From Ottelia alismoides (taxonomy: Eukaryota; Streptophyta; Magnoliopsida; Alismatales; Hydrocharitaceae), in NCBI GenBank assembly GCA_037367405.1, contig JAZKJV010003126.1, forward strand, positions 124,001-188,000: a DNA stretch of 64,000 bases, given 5' to 3'. This document shows positions 24,110 to 34,305 of this stretch, in pieces (positions within the stretch are counted from its first letter, which is position 1; each line of letters begins with the position of its first letter). A program made the translations under genes and the position numbers. The notes under the pieces were generated by a model. That model had not been told where the DNA came from and did no database searches. It was given only the letters and a program-made list of their open reading frames with translations.

Positions 24110-24472
24110 ATATATAGGTGAGTGGTACACTTGGGAGCACAACTCAAGATGTACCAGGGGAAATTTTTCCCCGCGGGAGATAGGATACGTGGGCGCCCTT
24201 GTCTTACTTATAGTTGAGATCTCACAAGAAGTTTAAGCGAAGTAAAGGGAGGCATCGGTCCACAAGGATCCACAATGAGATGGATATAAGATACGTTTGC
24301 AAAAAAAATACATGCAGCTTATGTGGAACATTGGGTCATAGCAAACGTACAAGTCGAAAAAAACTTACAAGCGTCTTCATTAACTAGTGCTCCTACTACT
24401 ACATCCGAAACAAAAATAAAAATGGGAAATGTAGAGGGGAAGGGCATAATAAGCGATCATGTACCGATCTCA
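24110..24472 (+). pseudogene. MULE transposase C-terminus with zinc knuckle
   Basis: The MULE protein continues after the hAT-like insertion: EWYTWEHNSRCTRGNFSP near 24120-24175, then, over shifted frames, a proline/arginine-type block and NEMDIRYVCKKNTCSLCGTL near 24275-24330. The latter has the CX2CX4HX4 pattern of the C-terminal zinc knuckle typical of plant MULE transposases (CSLCGTLGHSKRT). The expected last Cys is Ser or Thr here. The frame runs to a likely splice donor GTAAGC at 24473. Confidence 0.7.
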
Positions 24473-24596
24473 GTAAGCTTTTATATCTCTTTACGTCAAT
24501 TGTAATACATGCATAATAAAAGGGTTTATTGCTTTGAATATTTGTTATATCTTCTCTTTCTCAATCACTAACGTATGCATGTGCTATGTGTTATAG

Positions 24597-24674
24597 ATGG
24601 ATCTAGGTCCTATTGACACTTCTATGCTAACACAGCGAAATCGACACGGTTCACGATGAGTATGGGATGGTGAT
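24597..24674 (+). pseudogene. Start of a plant mobile domain exon
   Basis: After a likely 124-bp intron (GTAAGC at 24473, TTATAG before 24597) the frame reads MDLGPIDTSMLTQRNRHGSR, then a TGA stop, then VWDGD and a GTAAGT donor at 24675. The pattern G-P-I-D-x-S-x-L-T-Q-x2-H-x-S...VW is the opening of the plant mobile domain (PMD) found in MAIN-like proteins and often carried by plant transposons. Only this first block is present; no later PMD exon was recognised. Confidence 0.55.
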
Positions 24675-24676
24675 GT

Positions 24677-25881
24677 AAGTTATGTTGTTTTCATTTCCAC
24701 GATAAGCATCTATAAATCTCAACGGTAACAATTCACGTGTTCATAATTATATGTTGTTGTAAGAATTTTGTGACATCCGGATCAGAATAAACCCGAACCC
24801 GACCTGATCAGAGTCCATTTGATCCGATAAAACTACCGATCAATATTAAATGATTGAAGTCACTTTCCCATGATTCGCAGTTTCATGATTTTGTGTCACT
24901 TTACCTGTAAAGTATAAGTACTGGTGAACTCATCTCTTTAACTTTCTTTAGGAATATGTTGTTACTTCGTCTACCATTAGTATACCTCAGGGCTCTGATT
25001 ATGAATGTTTACAGTAGCCGAAAATATAAATAGAATCATCAGAGTTACTTCAAATATAAAATTTTCCATATATTTAAAAAAAATAAATTTTTAAAAAGAT
25101 AGAACCGGATAACCAATACTATCAGGCAGGCTTTCTGGTGGATTTGTACTATAATTTTACTTGATTCCTGAGAAGAAGCTCTATAAAAGTTTTGTATCCT
25201 TTCATTCTAATAATGTTTGCAAGAGCTTGTCTAGCCATATAAGAAAACAATCAACATGAATAAATATGTTTAGGAGACATGATTATTCTACGAAATCAAG
25301 CAATAAAAATGACGGCAGATTTAAAATAAAAATAAAAACTAACAAGTTAAGAACTATAAAGAGATGAAGATGCAAATCTTGAAGATTTATGAATTCCATG
25401 ACATGCAAAAGTTGTTGTCTATATTATATTGACACTACTTGTAACCGTGACAAAGTTTTCTTATTATACTTTTATTTAGAATGGCAAAATGTTGAGTTAT
25501 CTGAGTAAATAGAATTGTTCAAAATCCAATTACACATCTTTCATGTGTTTAGACCACATTGCCTGGTGATGGACTCTGGTATAATGATAAGGCTATATAA
25601 AGAGTCAAATGCCTATTGTATTCCTTAGAAAGCTAAAAACAAATGCAACACATTGAGTCTTTTCTCGTGAAGTAGGACGGTCCTTCGGGAGCATCTCAAA
25701 CTAAGTAACATTGTCCTTACAAGATAGTGGTGGCAAATAGTGAATACTAACGTGGGAGTCTAATGACCACGGAATCATGGAAGTGGTGGCAAGGTGCAAT
25801 GCAAGGATCTCTTTATATCTGTAATGCTAATAACTCAGGATAATGTGAATTGAATGTGTAATCGAGTGCATCCATATGGTT
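24677..25881. other. Non-coding DNA after the MULE
   Basis: AT-rich and without long frames, RNA genes or recognised repeats. It may include the 3' end of the MULE, but no matching terminal inverted repeat was found. Confidence 0.4.
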
Positions 25882-25897
25882 GCAAATAAGTGATGAC

Positions 25898-26347
25898 AGA
25901 TTTTTGCGCCGGTCATGGTGACCCCTACACCTGACCGTGCGAGGGCACGGTGATCCTCAGCTGGATGCGAGATAGGAAGCCCAGTTAGAGCAGCGGTCGC
26001 CAAAAGCGTAGGTCTAGAATCCCAGTTCTTTGTACAATTTTTTTCGCGAGCTCGCAGTGTTTTTACGCTTCGTTGTGATCCTGATTTTTGACCAATTCCG
26101 CTAACCCTTTGTTTTAGGGTACCTAAGCTGGGGGACCCTCGATTTTAGTTTTTCTCACGAGCTCGTTTGCCTGCACCGGTCAGACCAGTTTTTTGAGTGA
26201 TTTTTCTAGAGAGTCTTTCCCACCCGTCTCAGGGGCGCAATTTTGGAGTAGGCCTACCCATCTATTGGACCACACTTCCACTTAGAGGGTGAGACGGAAG
26301 AGTCTCTTAGAAAGCTTCCTCACCGCTTGAGTTTTGGTTATCGTTCC
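25898..26347. repeat. 450-bp insert between 16-bp direct repeats
   Basis: GCAAATAAGTGATGAC (25882-25897) and GCAAATAAGTCATGAC (26348-26363) match at 15 of 16 positions and bracket a 450-bp stretch that is more GC-rich than its surroundings. Flanking repeats of this size are typical of LINE/SINE-type insertion. Inside, 25965-26030 has phrases resembling tRNA promoter boxes (GTTAGAGC, and GGTCTAGAATCC against the usual GGTTCGAATCC). A SINE or similar retroposon is a reasonable guess. There is no clear A tail, only a short T run at the left edge, so orientation is unresolved. Confidence 0.45.
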
Positions 26348-26363
26348 GCAAATAAGTCATGAC

Positions 26364-26972
26364 GATGAGTTACAGTTGAGAGTTTGGTTATAGTTGAGTT
26401 GGCTACAGTTGAGTTCGTTACAACTGAGCTGGTTACATTTGAATATGGTTATTGCTGAATTGGTTACAGTTGAGCTTGAGATAGAAATTATCAATCATTA
26501 ACAATCTTCAATTTTCAACATTTAATCAGAATTTAGATCTACTACTACAAATGTTAGAAAAGCTAGTGGATGTGTTGGAAACTTAGTTAGGATGCATTAT
26601 ACTCCACCACATGCCTACGAAGGCACCCCAACCCTAAAGTATTCTTCACACCTTAGATTCATAGTGTGAGGTCATACTCAGACCAAGTCCACAGACTATC
26701 CTCTAGACATGAGAAATTAGATAGAAATAAAGATTAGATCAGAGACTCATTATCCTCAATACCAAAATCCATCCACATGATCTCTAAGAGAAAAAGATAA
26801 TAACTTATTTATGGGTCAGAAATTAATACAAGAAAAAGTTATGTATGGAAAGTGATCAGGGGATTTACAAACATAATAGCTTGAAAATCCATTTTTTTGC
26901 AAGTAGCTTGTTAAAAATTAAATTTCAATATCTATCTACTTGCTTTCTTTTGAAACCACTCAAATTACTTGT
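26364..26972. other. Non-coding DNA left of copia B
   Basis: 26364-26470 has a loose series of 'gttacagttgagt' phrases, an imperfect tandem repeat of about 17-20 bp. The rest is AT-rich. Together with 31959-32384 this is the pre-insertion site of copia B and may belong to the 5' LTR of the gypsy fragment that follows. Confidence 0.45.
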
Positions 26973-27116
26973 TGTTGGGAAAAGAGAATGAGTTGTTCTA
27001 TTCCATAAGCCCTAGGCTCTCTTATATAGGAGAGTAGCCTATGGGTAAATTACATAAAGAGAATAACGGGAAAAATAAAATAACAAAGAGGTACAGTTAT
27101 TCTATATGCGTCAACA
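26973..27116 (-). repeat. Copia B 3' LTR
   Basis: It runs TGTTGGGA to GTCAACA on the plus strand, 144 bp. The only difference from 31810-31953 is 'aacggga' against 'aacagga'. It abuts the polypurine tract at 27117. Confidence 0.95.
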
Positions 27117-27123
27117 CTCCCCC

Positions 27124-28517
27124 TCAAGATGGAGCATAGATATCAATCATGCTCAGCTTGGACGCACACTTCTGGAATGGGCCTCGAAGTAATGCCTTGG
27201 TGAAAATATCAGCAGTCTGATTCTCTGATGTGACGTGAGATGTAGCAATGAACCCCTTCTGAATCATGTTACGTATGTAGTGACAGTCGACCTCAATGTG
27301 CTTGGTCCTCTCATGAAAGGCTGGGTTATTTGCAATGAACAAGGCGGCCTGATTGTCACATTCCAACATCATAGGAAGAGGTATATCAAGACATAGATCT
27401 CAAGTAAGGATTTCACCCACATCATTTCTGTGCTAGCCTGGGCCATAGCCCTGTATTCGGATTCAGCACTGGATCTAGTTACCACTGTCTGTTTCTTGCT
27501 CTTCCACGAAACTAGAGCATCTCCAACATAAACTGCAAATCCTGATGTGGACTTCCTGTCCTTGGGGCATCCTGCATAGTCTGCATCCGCACATGCCGTG
27601 ATAGAGATCTCCTTTCCTTTCTTAAATAGCAAGCCTGCACCTGGAGATGATTTTAAATATCTCAGAATCATGTGTATTGCATCCATATGGGCCTGACGTG
27701 GTTGCTCCATGAACTGGCTCACACGACTCACTGCAAATGATATATCAGGTCTAGTGATCGTGACATACAGTAGTTTGCCTACCAGTTCTCTGTACCTTCT
27801 CTTATCCACCTCTTCCGTGTCATCATCATACAGCTTCATGCTAGGATCCATTGGTGTCGTAGCAGGTCGACACCCTAGCATACCTGTCTCACTCAGTAGA
27901 TCTGTAACATACTTCCTCTGTGACATGACTAATCCATATGGATTTCTAGCAAACTCCAGCCCCAGAAAATATCTAAGGACTCCCAAGTCCTTGGTGACAA
28001 ACTCGGTCCCCAGCCTTTCCTTTGCCTGCTTAATGCCCTGGTCTTCATCACCTGTAATCAAGATATCATCAACATAAACCATGATTACAATGATACCTCT
28101 AGCCGTCTTCTGTACAAACAAGGAATGATCAGCATTGGAGCGTTTATATCCTTGTTTCTCAAAGAGATCTGAAAGCTTCTGAAACCATGCTCTGGGGCTC
28201 TGCTTAAGGCCATAGATGGCCTTATGTAATCTGCAAACCTTGGAACACTCCCCCTCAACAGCAAAACCAGGTGGCTGTTGCATATAGACTTCCTCCTGCA
28301 AGTCGCCATACAGAAATGCATTCTTCACGTCCAGTTGATAAAGTGGCCAATCTCTAGCAACTGCAACTGATAACAGGATCCGTAGAGTGGAATGACGCGC
28401 CACAGGGGAGAATGTGTCAAGGTAGTCTACCCCATATGTCTGTGTGAAGCCCCGTGCAACCAGGCGTGCCTTGTACCTGTCAATGGAACCATCTGCATTG
28501 TGCTTCACTGTAAACAC
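27124..28517 (-). pseudogene. Copia B reverse transcriptase and RNase H
   Basis: 27369-28517 encodes most of the RT: QLDVKNAFLYG with the first catalytic Asp at residue 63 of this frame, YGLKQSPRAWFQKL, then the intact YVDD at residues 148-151. It is followed by RNase H (GFAVYVGDALVSWKSKKQTV, RSSAESEYRAMAQ). A frameshift near 27375-27400 separates the last part, 27124-27372 ([43 protein letters not shown]), which completes RNase H and the pol C-terminus. Upstream, a TGA replaces the Trp codon of the VSCKW motif at 28516-28518. The active-site residues themselves are preserved. Confidence 0.9.
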
Positions 28518-29360
28518 TCATTTGCAACTCACCGGGCTGACATCTGGAGGTGTAGGAACCAAACTCCAGGTTCCTCTGGACTGAAGTGCCGCCATTTCTT
28601 CTTCCATTGCTAGCCGCCATCTAGCATCCTGCAAAGCATCATGATGATTCCGTGGAATGTCTGTAGCTGAAAGTGCCAATGCAAACGTCCTGAAGTCTCC
28701 AGATAGCCTCTCAAAAGACACAGCTGCTGATAATGGATATTTGGCACAGCTTCTCTTCGGCTTGCGTAGAGCAATTGGAACATCCAGATCATCTGTGTTC
28801 TCACCATGCTCCTGTAATACATCCTGCTGAGAAATGTCGTCAGATCCATCAACATTAATATTTTCATTACATACCATAGGCGAGCTAGTTGACGGGTCAG
28901 GATCATGAGCTGGAGGAGGCCTGCGGGTGTAATGGAATGGTAGCGGGGATACTAGCGGTGGCGGTGGTGGTGGCGGTGGTGGTGGCGGTGGTGGTGGTGG
29001 TGACGGTGTTGTTGTTTGTGGCAATGGTGGTGGTGGTACCATGAATACGGCATCAGGAGATATAGGTGGTAGCTGCATGTTTCCAGATTCTGAAAAGTAC
29101 ATAACAGATTCAAAAAATGTAACATCTGCACTGATCATATACCGCCGACGCACAGGATCAAAACACTTGTACCCCTTTTGAGTTCTGGAGTACCCCACAA
29201 AGACGCACTTGACAGCCCTAGGAGAGAGCTTGTCAGTACCAGGCGACAACTGATGGACAAATGCGACTGACCCAAACACACGAGGGGTAAGAATGAACAA
29301 ATCCTTGTCAGGGTAAATGAGTGAAAAAGGAATCTGTTCATTCAAGACAGACGAAGGCAT
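28518..29360 (-). pseudogene. Copia B integrase C-terminus and proline-rich linker
   Basis: It continues the 660-codon frame after a single TAG stop (29370-29372 in the Tyr position of the CYLINRMPSSVL motif). It contains RVFGSVAFVHQLSPGTDKL, VGYSRTQKGYKCFDP and ADVTFFE, the usual copia integrase C-terminal region. A proline-rich linker follows, with a run of about 15 Pro encoded by a GGT/GGC-type repeat (28947-29036 on the plus strand). Then comes the RT N-terminus (WRLAMEEEMAALQSRGTWSL). The Pro run differs in length between B, D and E, as expected for a microsatellite. Confidence 0.9.
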
Positions 29361-29372
29361 ACGGTTGATTAG

Positions 29373-31355
29373 CTAACATGCAGTAAGGACTGCATCACCC
29401 CAGTAGGAGTACGGAACATGACTCTGAATAAGAAGTGACCTTGTGACATCAAGAAGATGACGGTGTTTTCTTTCAGCAACCCCATTCTGTTGAGACGTAT
29501 GAGCACAAGATGTTTGGTGAATAATTCCTTTTGAGGAGTAGTAATTGGCTAGAATGTTGGTGCACAACTCTAAGGCATTATCACTTCTCACAATCTTGAC
29601 AGATGTGGAAAAAACATTTTGAATTTCATTAAGAAAGTGGATAATAATATTTCCTGCTTCAGATTTATTTTTCATTAGAAAGACCCATGACGCTCTAGAG
29701 AAATCATCCACAAATACAATATAGAACCTGTGTCCCTGATGATCGGGAACACGACTCGGACCCCAGACATCGACATGAAACAACTCAAACTTGGAGTTAC
29801 TACTCCGACCTTGACTACTGGGAAAAGACGACCTGTGATGCTTTCCCAACTGACATGCCTCACACTGGATAGGTGTGTGAGAGAGACCATAGGGTAGAAC
29901 TAGACGCAACTTCTGAAGCGGTAAATGACCAAAACGCAGATGCCACAGGAGAGGAGATACTTGTCCAGCAGGAGAAGATGTGGATCCGGCAAATGGGGTC
30001 TGGTTCAGACGGTAAAGGCCTCCTTGCTCATAGCCATGACCAATCACGTTGCCCGTACGGATGTCCTGAAAAATCAAAGAAGATGAATCAAAAATAGCTC
30101 GACAATGGAGATCCTTCGTAATCTGACTAATTGACAACAGATTCATAGAGAAATGCGGTGCATGTAGGACATTCTTAAGCTGCATAGAAGGTGTCAATCT
30201 AATCTCCCCCTGACCAGTGATAGGGGAATGCGTGCCATTAGCAATCACTACTGTCCGTCCTGGAGGGATCTGAGTGTATCCTGTAAGTAGACTCTGGTCG
30301 CCACATAAATGATGTGTAGCACCCGAGTCCATGATCCATGGCAGTATATCAGATCTACTACTGTGGAGTGCAAGTGTACTACCTGAAGTACTAGTAGATG
30401 CAGAGGCAGAGGCAGAGGCAGCAGCATCAGTTTGACTCTCTGTAGTCGGTGCTGGACCAGATGGTGGTATGATGCCCCTGAGGCGAGCAACTAGATCATC
30501 AAATCGTTGATCCAGGGTAGCAGCGGATGGGGGCTCTATCTGCTCAGCGGCTCGTGCAGATGCAGGGAATCCATGCTTCGAATAGCATGTGTCTTCATTG
30601 TGCCCAACTCGGTGACAATATGTGCATGTTGGCCTGGTGCGGCCACCCCTTCCACGAGGAGTACGTCCACGGCCCTGGTGATGAAAACCGCGGCCTCTGT
30701 TGGCCGCCATAGCTGAGGAATTCTGACTCGCAGCTACTGAAGGCACTGTGATCCTACTCAATCTGTGAAAAGCTTCCTCCATGGGAGGAATAGTCGAGTC
30801 CGCCAAAATCTGAGAACGTGTTGCCTCATACTCTGGATCAAGTGCAGCGAGAAACACACCCACCATAGTAGCATTCCTGTATGTCTTCTGTTGCTCTGGC
30901 GTAGCTGTCAAGGGTATGAAGCTATATAGCTTCTCAAACATCCCTCTCAGTGATGTATAGAGAGAATGTAGAGGGCGACCATTCTGCTTGATGGTGAAGA
31001 TATCATGCTGGAGTTGCAGAATCTTTGTCTCGTTCTTTGCCTGGGAATATGTGGCCGCCAGAATGTCCCACATATCCTTCGTTGTGGGTTGATGGAGGAT
31101 ATCATTGGCAATCTCAATTGCCAACGTGCCAGATAGCCAGACCTTGGCGTATGCGTCATCAGCCTCCCAGGAGGCATAGGTTCCAGTCTTCTCAACAGGC
31201 TCTGATTCGGTAAGAATATGCTTCTTACCTGTAGACTTCATCATGCTCATGAACTGCATTGCCCACAGTTCATAGTTTGTACCGTCCATCTTGACAATAG
31301 GCGCTGGACCACGGAATGCGCTAATAAATGGGATATCTGCCTTGCTCTCTGACAT
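29373..31355 (-). pseudogene. Copia B gag, protease and integrase core
   Basis: A 660-residue open frame starting MSESKADIPF at 31355, chosen because D and E begin the same way. Domains: gag capsid about residues 15-210; zinc knuckle CTYCHRVGHNEDTC at 244-257; protease D343-S-G; pre-integrase HHCC zinc site with H472, H477, C498 and C501; integrase catalytic D529, D592 and E628, with exact DD35E spacing. All catalytic residues are present. The frame ends at a single nonsense codon, not at a natural terminus. The product would be the virus-like-particle and integration half of the copia polyprotein. Confidence 0.95.
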
Positions 31356-31548
31356 ATTGAAAAATAAAGACTGGAACGATTGATAAACGATATGTTTTGT
31401 CTACAATACCATAGATGGGGGTAGTTGCATGTGTAGACTTCAAGCAACTATCCCCATGAAGATGTTTGTGCTAAGACATACACGCACACAGGAGTTGCGC
31501 ACAGGCCGCACAGGAGATGCGATGGGAGGCAAAAGTGACGCACTGGAG

Positions 31549-31700
31549 CGCACGGCTGAGGCGCGCAGGGGCTGCGCACAGCGCACAGCGCACGGCTGAT
31601 GCGCGCAGGGGTTGCGCACAGCGCGCAAGTGCTGCACAGGGGATGCGCACAGCGCGCTAGGGCTGCGCAAGGGATGCGCAAGGGGCTATGGCGGTGTCGG
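31549..31700 (-). repeat. GC-rich minisatellite in the copia B leader
   Basis: Phrases such as GCGCACAGCGC, GGCTGATGCGCGCAGGGG and GGATGCGCA recur in imperfect tandem between the primer site and gag. D (47575-47720) and E (60340-60500) have leaders at the same place, equally GC-rich but with different wording. The small open frames across it are artefacts of the repeat. Confidence 0.75.
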
Positions 31701-31782
31701 AGGTGCGCCGATCGAGAGAGAGAGAGAGAGAAGAAGAAGAGGGCCGGCGGGTGGGGTGTTAGGGTTAGGGTTTCGAGAACTC

Positions 31783-31809
31783 CGGTCTAGGACCGTCGCT
31801 CTGATACCA
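31783..31809 (-). other. Copia B primer site with adjacent hairpin
   Basis: CTCTGATACCA (31799-31809, plus strand) is the complement of TGGTATCAGAG, the Met-tRNA primer site, and touches the LTR. Just beside it CGGTCTAGGACCG (31783-31795) is a short palindrome. The same pair of signals is found in C, D and E. Confidence 0.85.
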
Positions 31810-31953
31810 TGTTGGGAAAAGAGAATGAGTTGTTCTATTCCATAAGCCCTAGGCTCTCTTATATAGGAGAGTAGCCTATGGGTAAATTACATAAAGAGAA
31901 TAACAGGAAAAATAAAATAACAAAGAGGTACAGTTATTCTATATGCGTCAACA
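31810..31953 (-). repeat. Copia B 5' LTR
   Basis: A 144-bp LTR, one of the smallest sizes seen for an element with a full pol gene. It has a TATA box candidate, CCTATATAAG on the minus strand (31858-31867), conserved in the LTRs of B, D and E. Confidence 0.95.
31858..31867 (-). promoter_or_regulatory. TATA box of copia B 5' LTR
   Basis: CCTATATAAG on the minus strand lies about 90 bp into the LTR in the transcription direction. The same word is present at the same place in the D and E LTRs and, with changes, in C. This is the likely core promoter. Confidence 0.65.
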
Positions 31954-32641
31954 CTTGTTATATTTAGATATATGCTGGATTGTATTTAACAATTGTTGGC
32001 ATTCTCTTGTTTCCTATAATGTTTGACAGGAAAGGTGCCTGCATCGCAATAGACTGATAGTTGGGCATTGATTTCCGCAATTCTGCTTACGGTACAAATG
32101 TTTAGATTTTGTTCAAGATAATGTAAATGTCTTCTTTCTCTTCTATATTTTGGATACATTTACACATTGTAGTTTCTTTTCTTACATATAATTGTATATG
32201 AAAATTAATGAAATGTGAATTGGTAACACTTCTTGTTAGTTCTGTGGTTGTTTACATCAATTGTGAATGTCAGTTCGAAACATAAAATTTTCTCGAAATT
32301 TCGCTAACATAATGTGATCCATTGTGAATATAATACTGCGAGTGAGGTGCAAATGGGTAACCCGGATCTGCGGGCGGACTTCACAGTTTGGTATCAGAGT
32401 GGTGATCCCCCGCTATACACAATCTCAGTATAAAATTTCGATCGCATTAAGTTCTCTGAAAGAGATAGTCCTCCGACTTATCGGAAGTCCTAGTGAGAAT
32501 ATGACACTCAAATTCAATAACCACAGACGTCACCAATTGCAATTAATTTTCATAAAGTATCCCAAGAAGAGAAAAGCACAATTAATGTTATCTACGGACA
32601 TCAATTTTTATGACTAATAATTTTGATTCTCATGCAGAACC

Positions 32642-33830
32642 ATGACATCCAGAGCTGGCTAGGAGATGGCGGATCGTTTGGAGCACATCCTGACCGACCT
32701 CTCCGACCTCCAACAACAGCAAACTGCTATGTCAGGTCAGCATGACTAGATTTTGGTTCAGCAGACAGAGATTACCGGCAGATTGACAGACATAGAGATA
32801 AGGTTCGAGGAGCTCTCTGATTTCACTTACCATCCATCTCAAGATGGAACAAGACAGGACCAGCTCCAATATGTAGAGGTCCAGCAACCTCGGGTCGATG
32901 ATCCACATGAGGAGATGCTAGCACATAGAGCTGAGGATGTAGATTATGGCAGGGAGCAGGACCTTGTACTCCTTGCAGATGTGGATACATACGAGCACTC
33001 TGCCATTCATAGACATCAGTTGATTTTAACTTCCTATCAACAAGCCAATGTGCACATGTTTGAGGGTACCGGGACATCATATGAAGCCGAGTAGTAGCTG
33101 AAGAGGGTGATGAAGATACATACTTCGAATGATTCATGCACTACGAGACTCGTAGTTATCTTTTATGGAGTATTCACTGACAGCTTCCGAGTTGGGACGC
33201 GAGCCCACATGGGACCATTTTGAGATGAGATTCAGATCCCACTTCTTTTCTGGGAAGTGGAAGGGATCTTAGCGCCAACTATTCGCAGAGCTCAGACAGC
33301 AGCGGATGACAATTAGAGAGTATTTTGTCCGATATACCGAGTTGTCACGACACATACCAGCAGCCGCTCCATTTCCGTATGAGAATCTGGAGAAGTTCAT
33401 CAGATGGATGCAGGAAGAGGTGCAGGAGAAGCTAGTCAGACTACGTATCACTTCCATCTCTGAGGCTACTGATGCAGCGGAGAAGTTTGAGGACATCCGA
33501 GAGAGACGTTTCGAGAGCTCGTCTGGAGCGACACCAATACTACAGCAATCATTTGGACAGATTCGACGATAGTTTCAGCAGCAGAGGTTAGCCATGCAGT
33601 TTTGTCCTTCAGGTTTGACATTTTCAGGCGGTGCTCGCTCATCTCCAGCGACTATCTTAAGAGAAGCACTTGCCGGAGATGGCACCAATTCAGCTCGACC
33701 ATCTGGGTTGCAGAAAGTGGACAGGCCCCCAGCAGAACTGATTCGTAGTACAGACTCGAGTACCATGCCCACCCTGTATGTACGATGCTACTTGTGCAAC
33801 CAGTGGGGTTATTACCGATCATAGTACCCT
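32642..33830 (+). pseudogene. Gypsy gag remnant
   Basis: It opens near MADRLEHILTDLSDLQQQQT (32665), with the upstream ATG at 32642 closed by a stop after a few codons. The capsid region is spread over frames: WDHFEMRFRS near 33215, then 33306-33572 with TIREYFVRYTELSRHIPAAA, EEVQEKLVRLRITS and DAAEKFEDIRE, which is the retrotransposon gag domain. A zinc knuckle CYLCNQWGYYRS is at about 33788-33823; the conserved His is Tyr here and the last Cys is lost at a stop. The frame is broken several times. Confidence 0.75.
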
Positions 33831-33988
33831 CAGACATCTGGTGAGCCTCGACCACAACCCCGTCACAGCCGCAGGCACAACGTACTGGAGTTTCCATGAC
33901 AGGAACTCTAACTTCCGGAGGCCATCGAGACAGACACAGATGTGGCTGGTTCAAGTATTGCACTAGCTAGACAGGACAGTTACATGCA

Positions 33989-34305
33989 GTGACTAAGGAG
34001 CAGGCACGATCAGCAGCTACTGTGGTAGAAGGTATGGTCTCAATCCTAAGCCGACCTTTCCATGTTTTGTTTGATTCTGGAGCGACGCATTCCTTTATTG
34101 CTTCGAGATTACTAGCTTCATTGGGTAGAGTTGCAGAGGCTCTATATCCTCCTTACCACATCCATGGGATTGGTGGCCAGTTGTTCATTATTTCATTGGT
34201 AGTCAGAGACTTACCAGTGTTGATTGGCGATCACAAGATGATCGCAGATTGTCTGTTACTACAGCTTGATGAGTTTGATTTGATTTTATCTTATTGGATG
34301 TTTTA
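33989..34305 (+). pseudogene. Gypsy retropepsin fragment
   Basis: Frame 33989-34324 contains VLFDSGATHSFIASRLL, the DSG active site of gypsy-type aspartic proteases. After VVRDLPVLIGDHKMIADCLL comes LDEFDLIL, which matches the end of the protease (usually DVILGMDW). The last codons after 34305 belong to the RTE insertion, so the RT is missing. Confidence 0.8.

Larger units (their letters stand above)
26973..31953 (-). mobile_element. Copia element B, nearly complete and young
   Basis: A 4981-bp Ty1/copia element with 144-bp LTRs differing at one base, a perfect 5-bp duplication CTTGT (26968-26972 and 31954-31958), a Met-tRNA primer site (31799-31809) and a polypurine tract next to the 3' LTR (27117-27127, GAGGGGGAG on the minus strand). 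One long gag-pol frame is interrupted by two stops and one frameshift, so this copy is not autonomous. D and E are close relatives. Confidence 0.95.
31959..34305 (+). mobile_element. Ty3/gypsy element fragment (5' part)
   Basis: A primer site TGGTATCAGAGT at 32389-32400 follows a probable 5' LTR end (near 32384). After it come gag and protease, in the order and wording of Ty3/gypsy. It is cut at about 34305, where the truncated RTE begins; no gypsy RT or integrase is found on the far side. The LTR start is unknown and may lie left of copia B, which would then be inserted in this LTR. Confidence 0.7.

Noticed and set aside
25965..26030. A functional tRNA gene
   Set aside because: The B-box-like text has an extra base, and no cloverleaf with matching acceptor arms could be drawn; kept only as a SINE-like hint.
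27709..28077. Plus-strand frames opposite copia RT (also 43766-44185 and 56481-56900)
   Set aside because: They recur opposite the same RT segment in B, D and E and are mirror images of real minus-strand coding.
31756..31775. Telomere-like TTAGGG units in copia leaders (also near 47775 and 60525)
   Set aside because: Only one or two units, located at the same place in each copia leader, and plant telomeres use TTTAGGG; they are part of the element.
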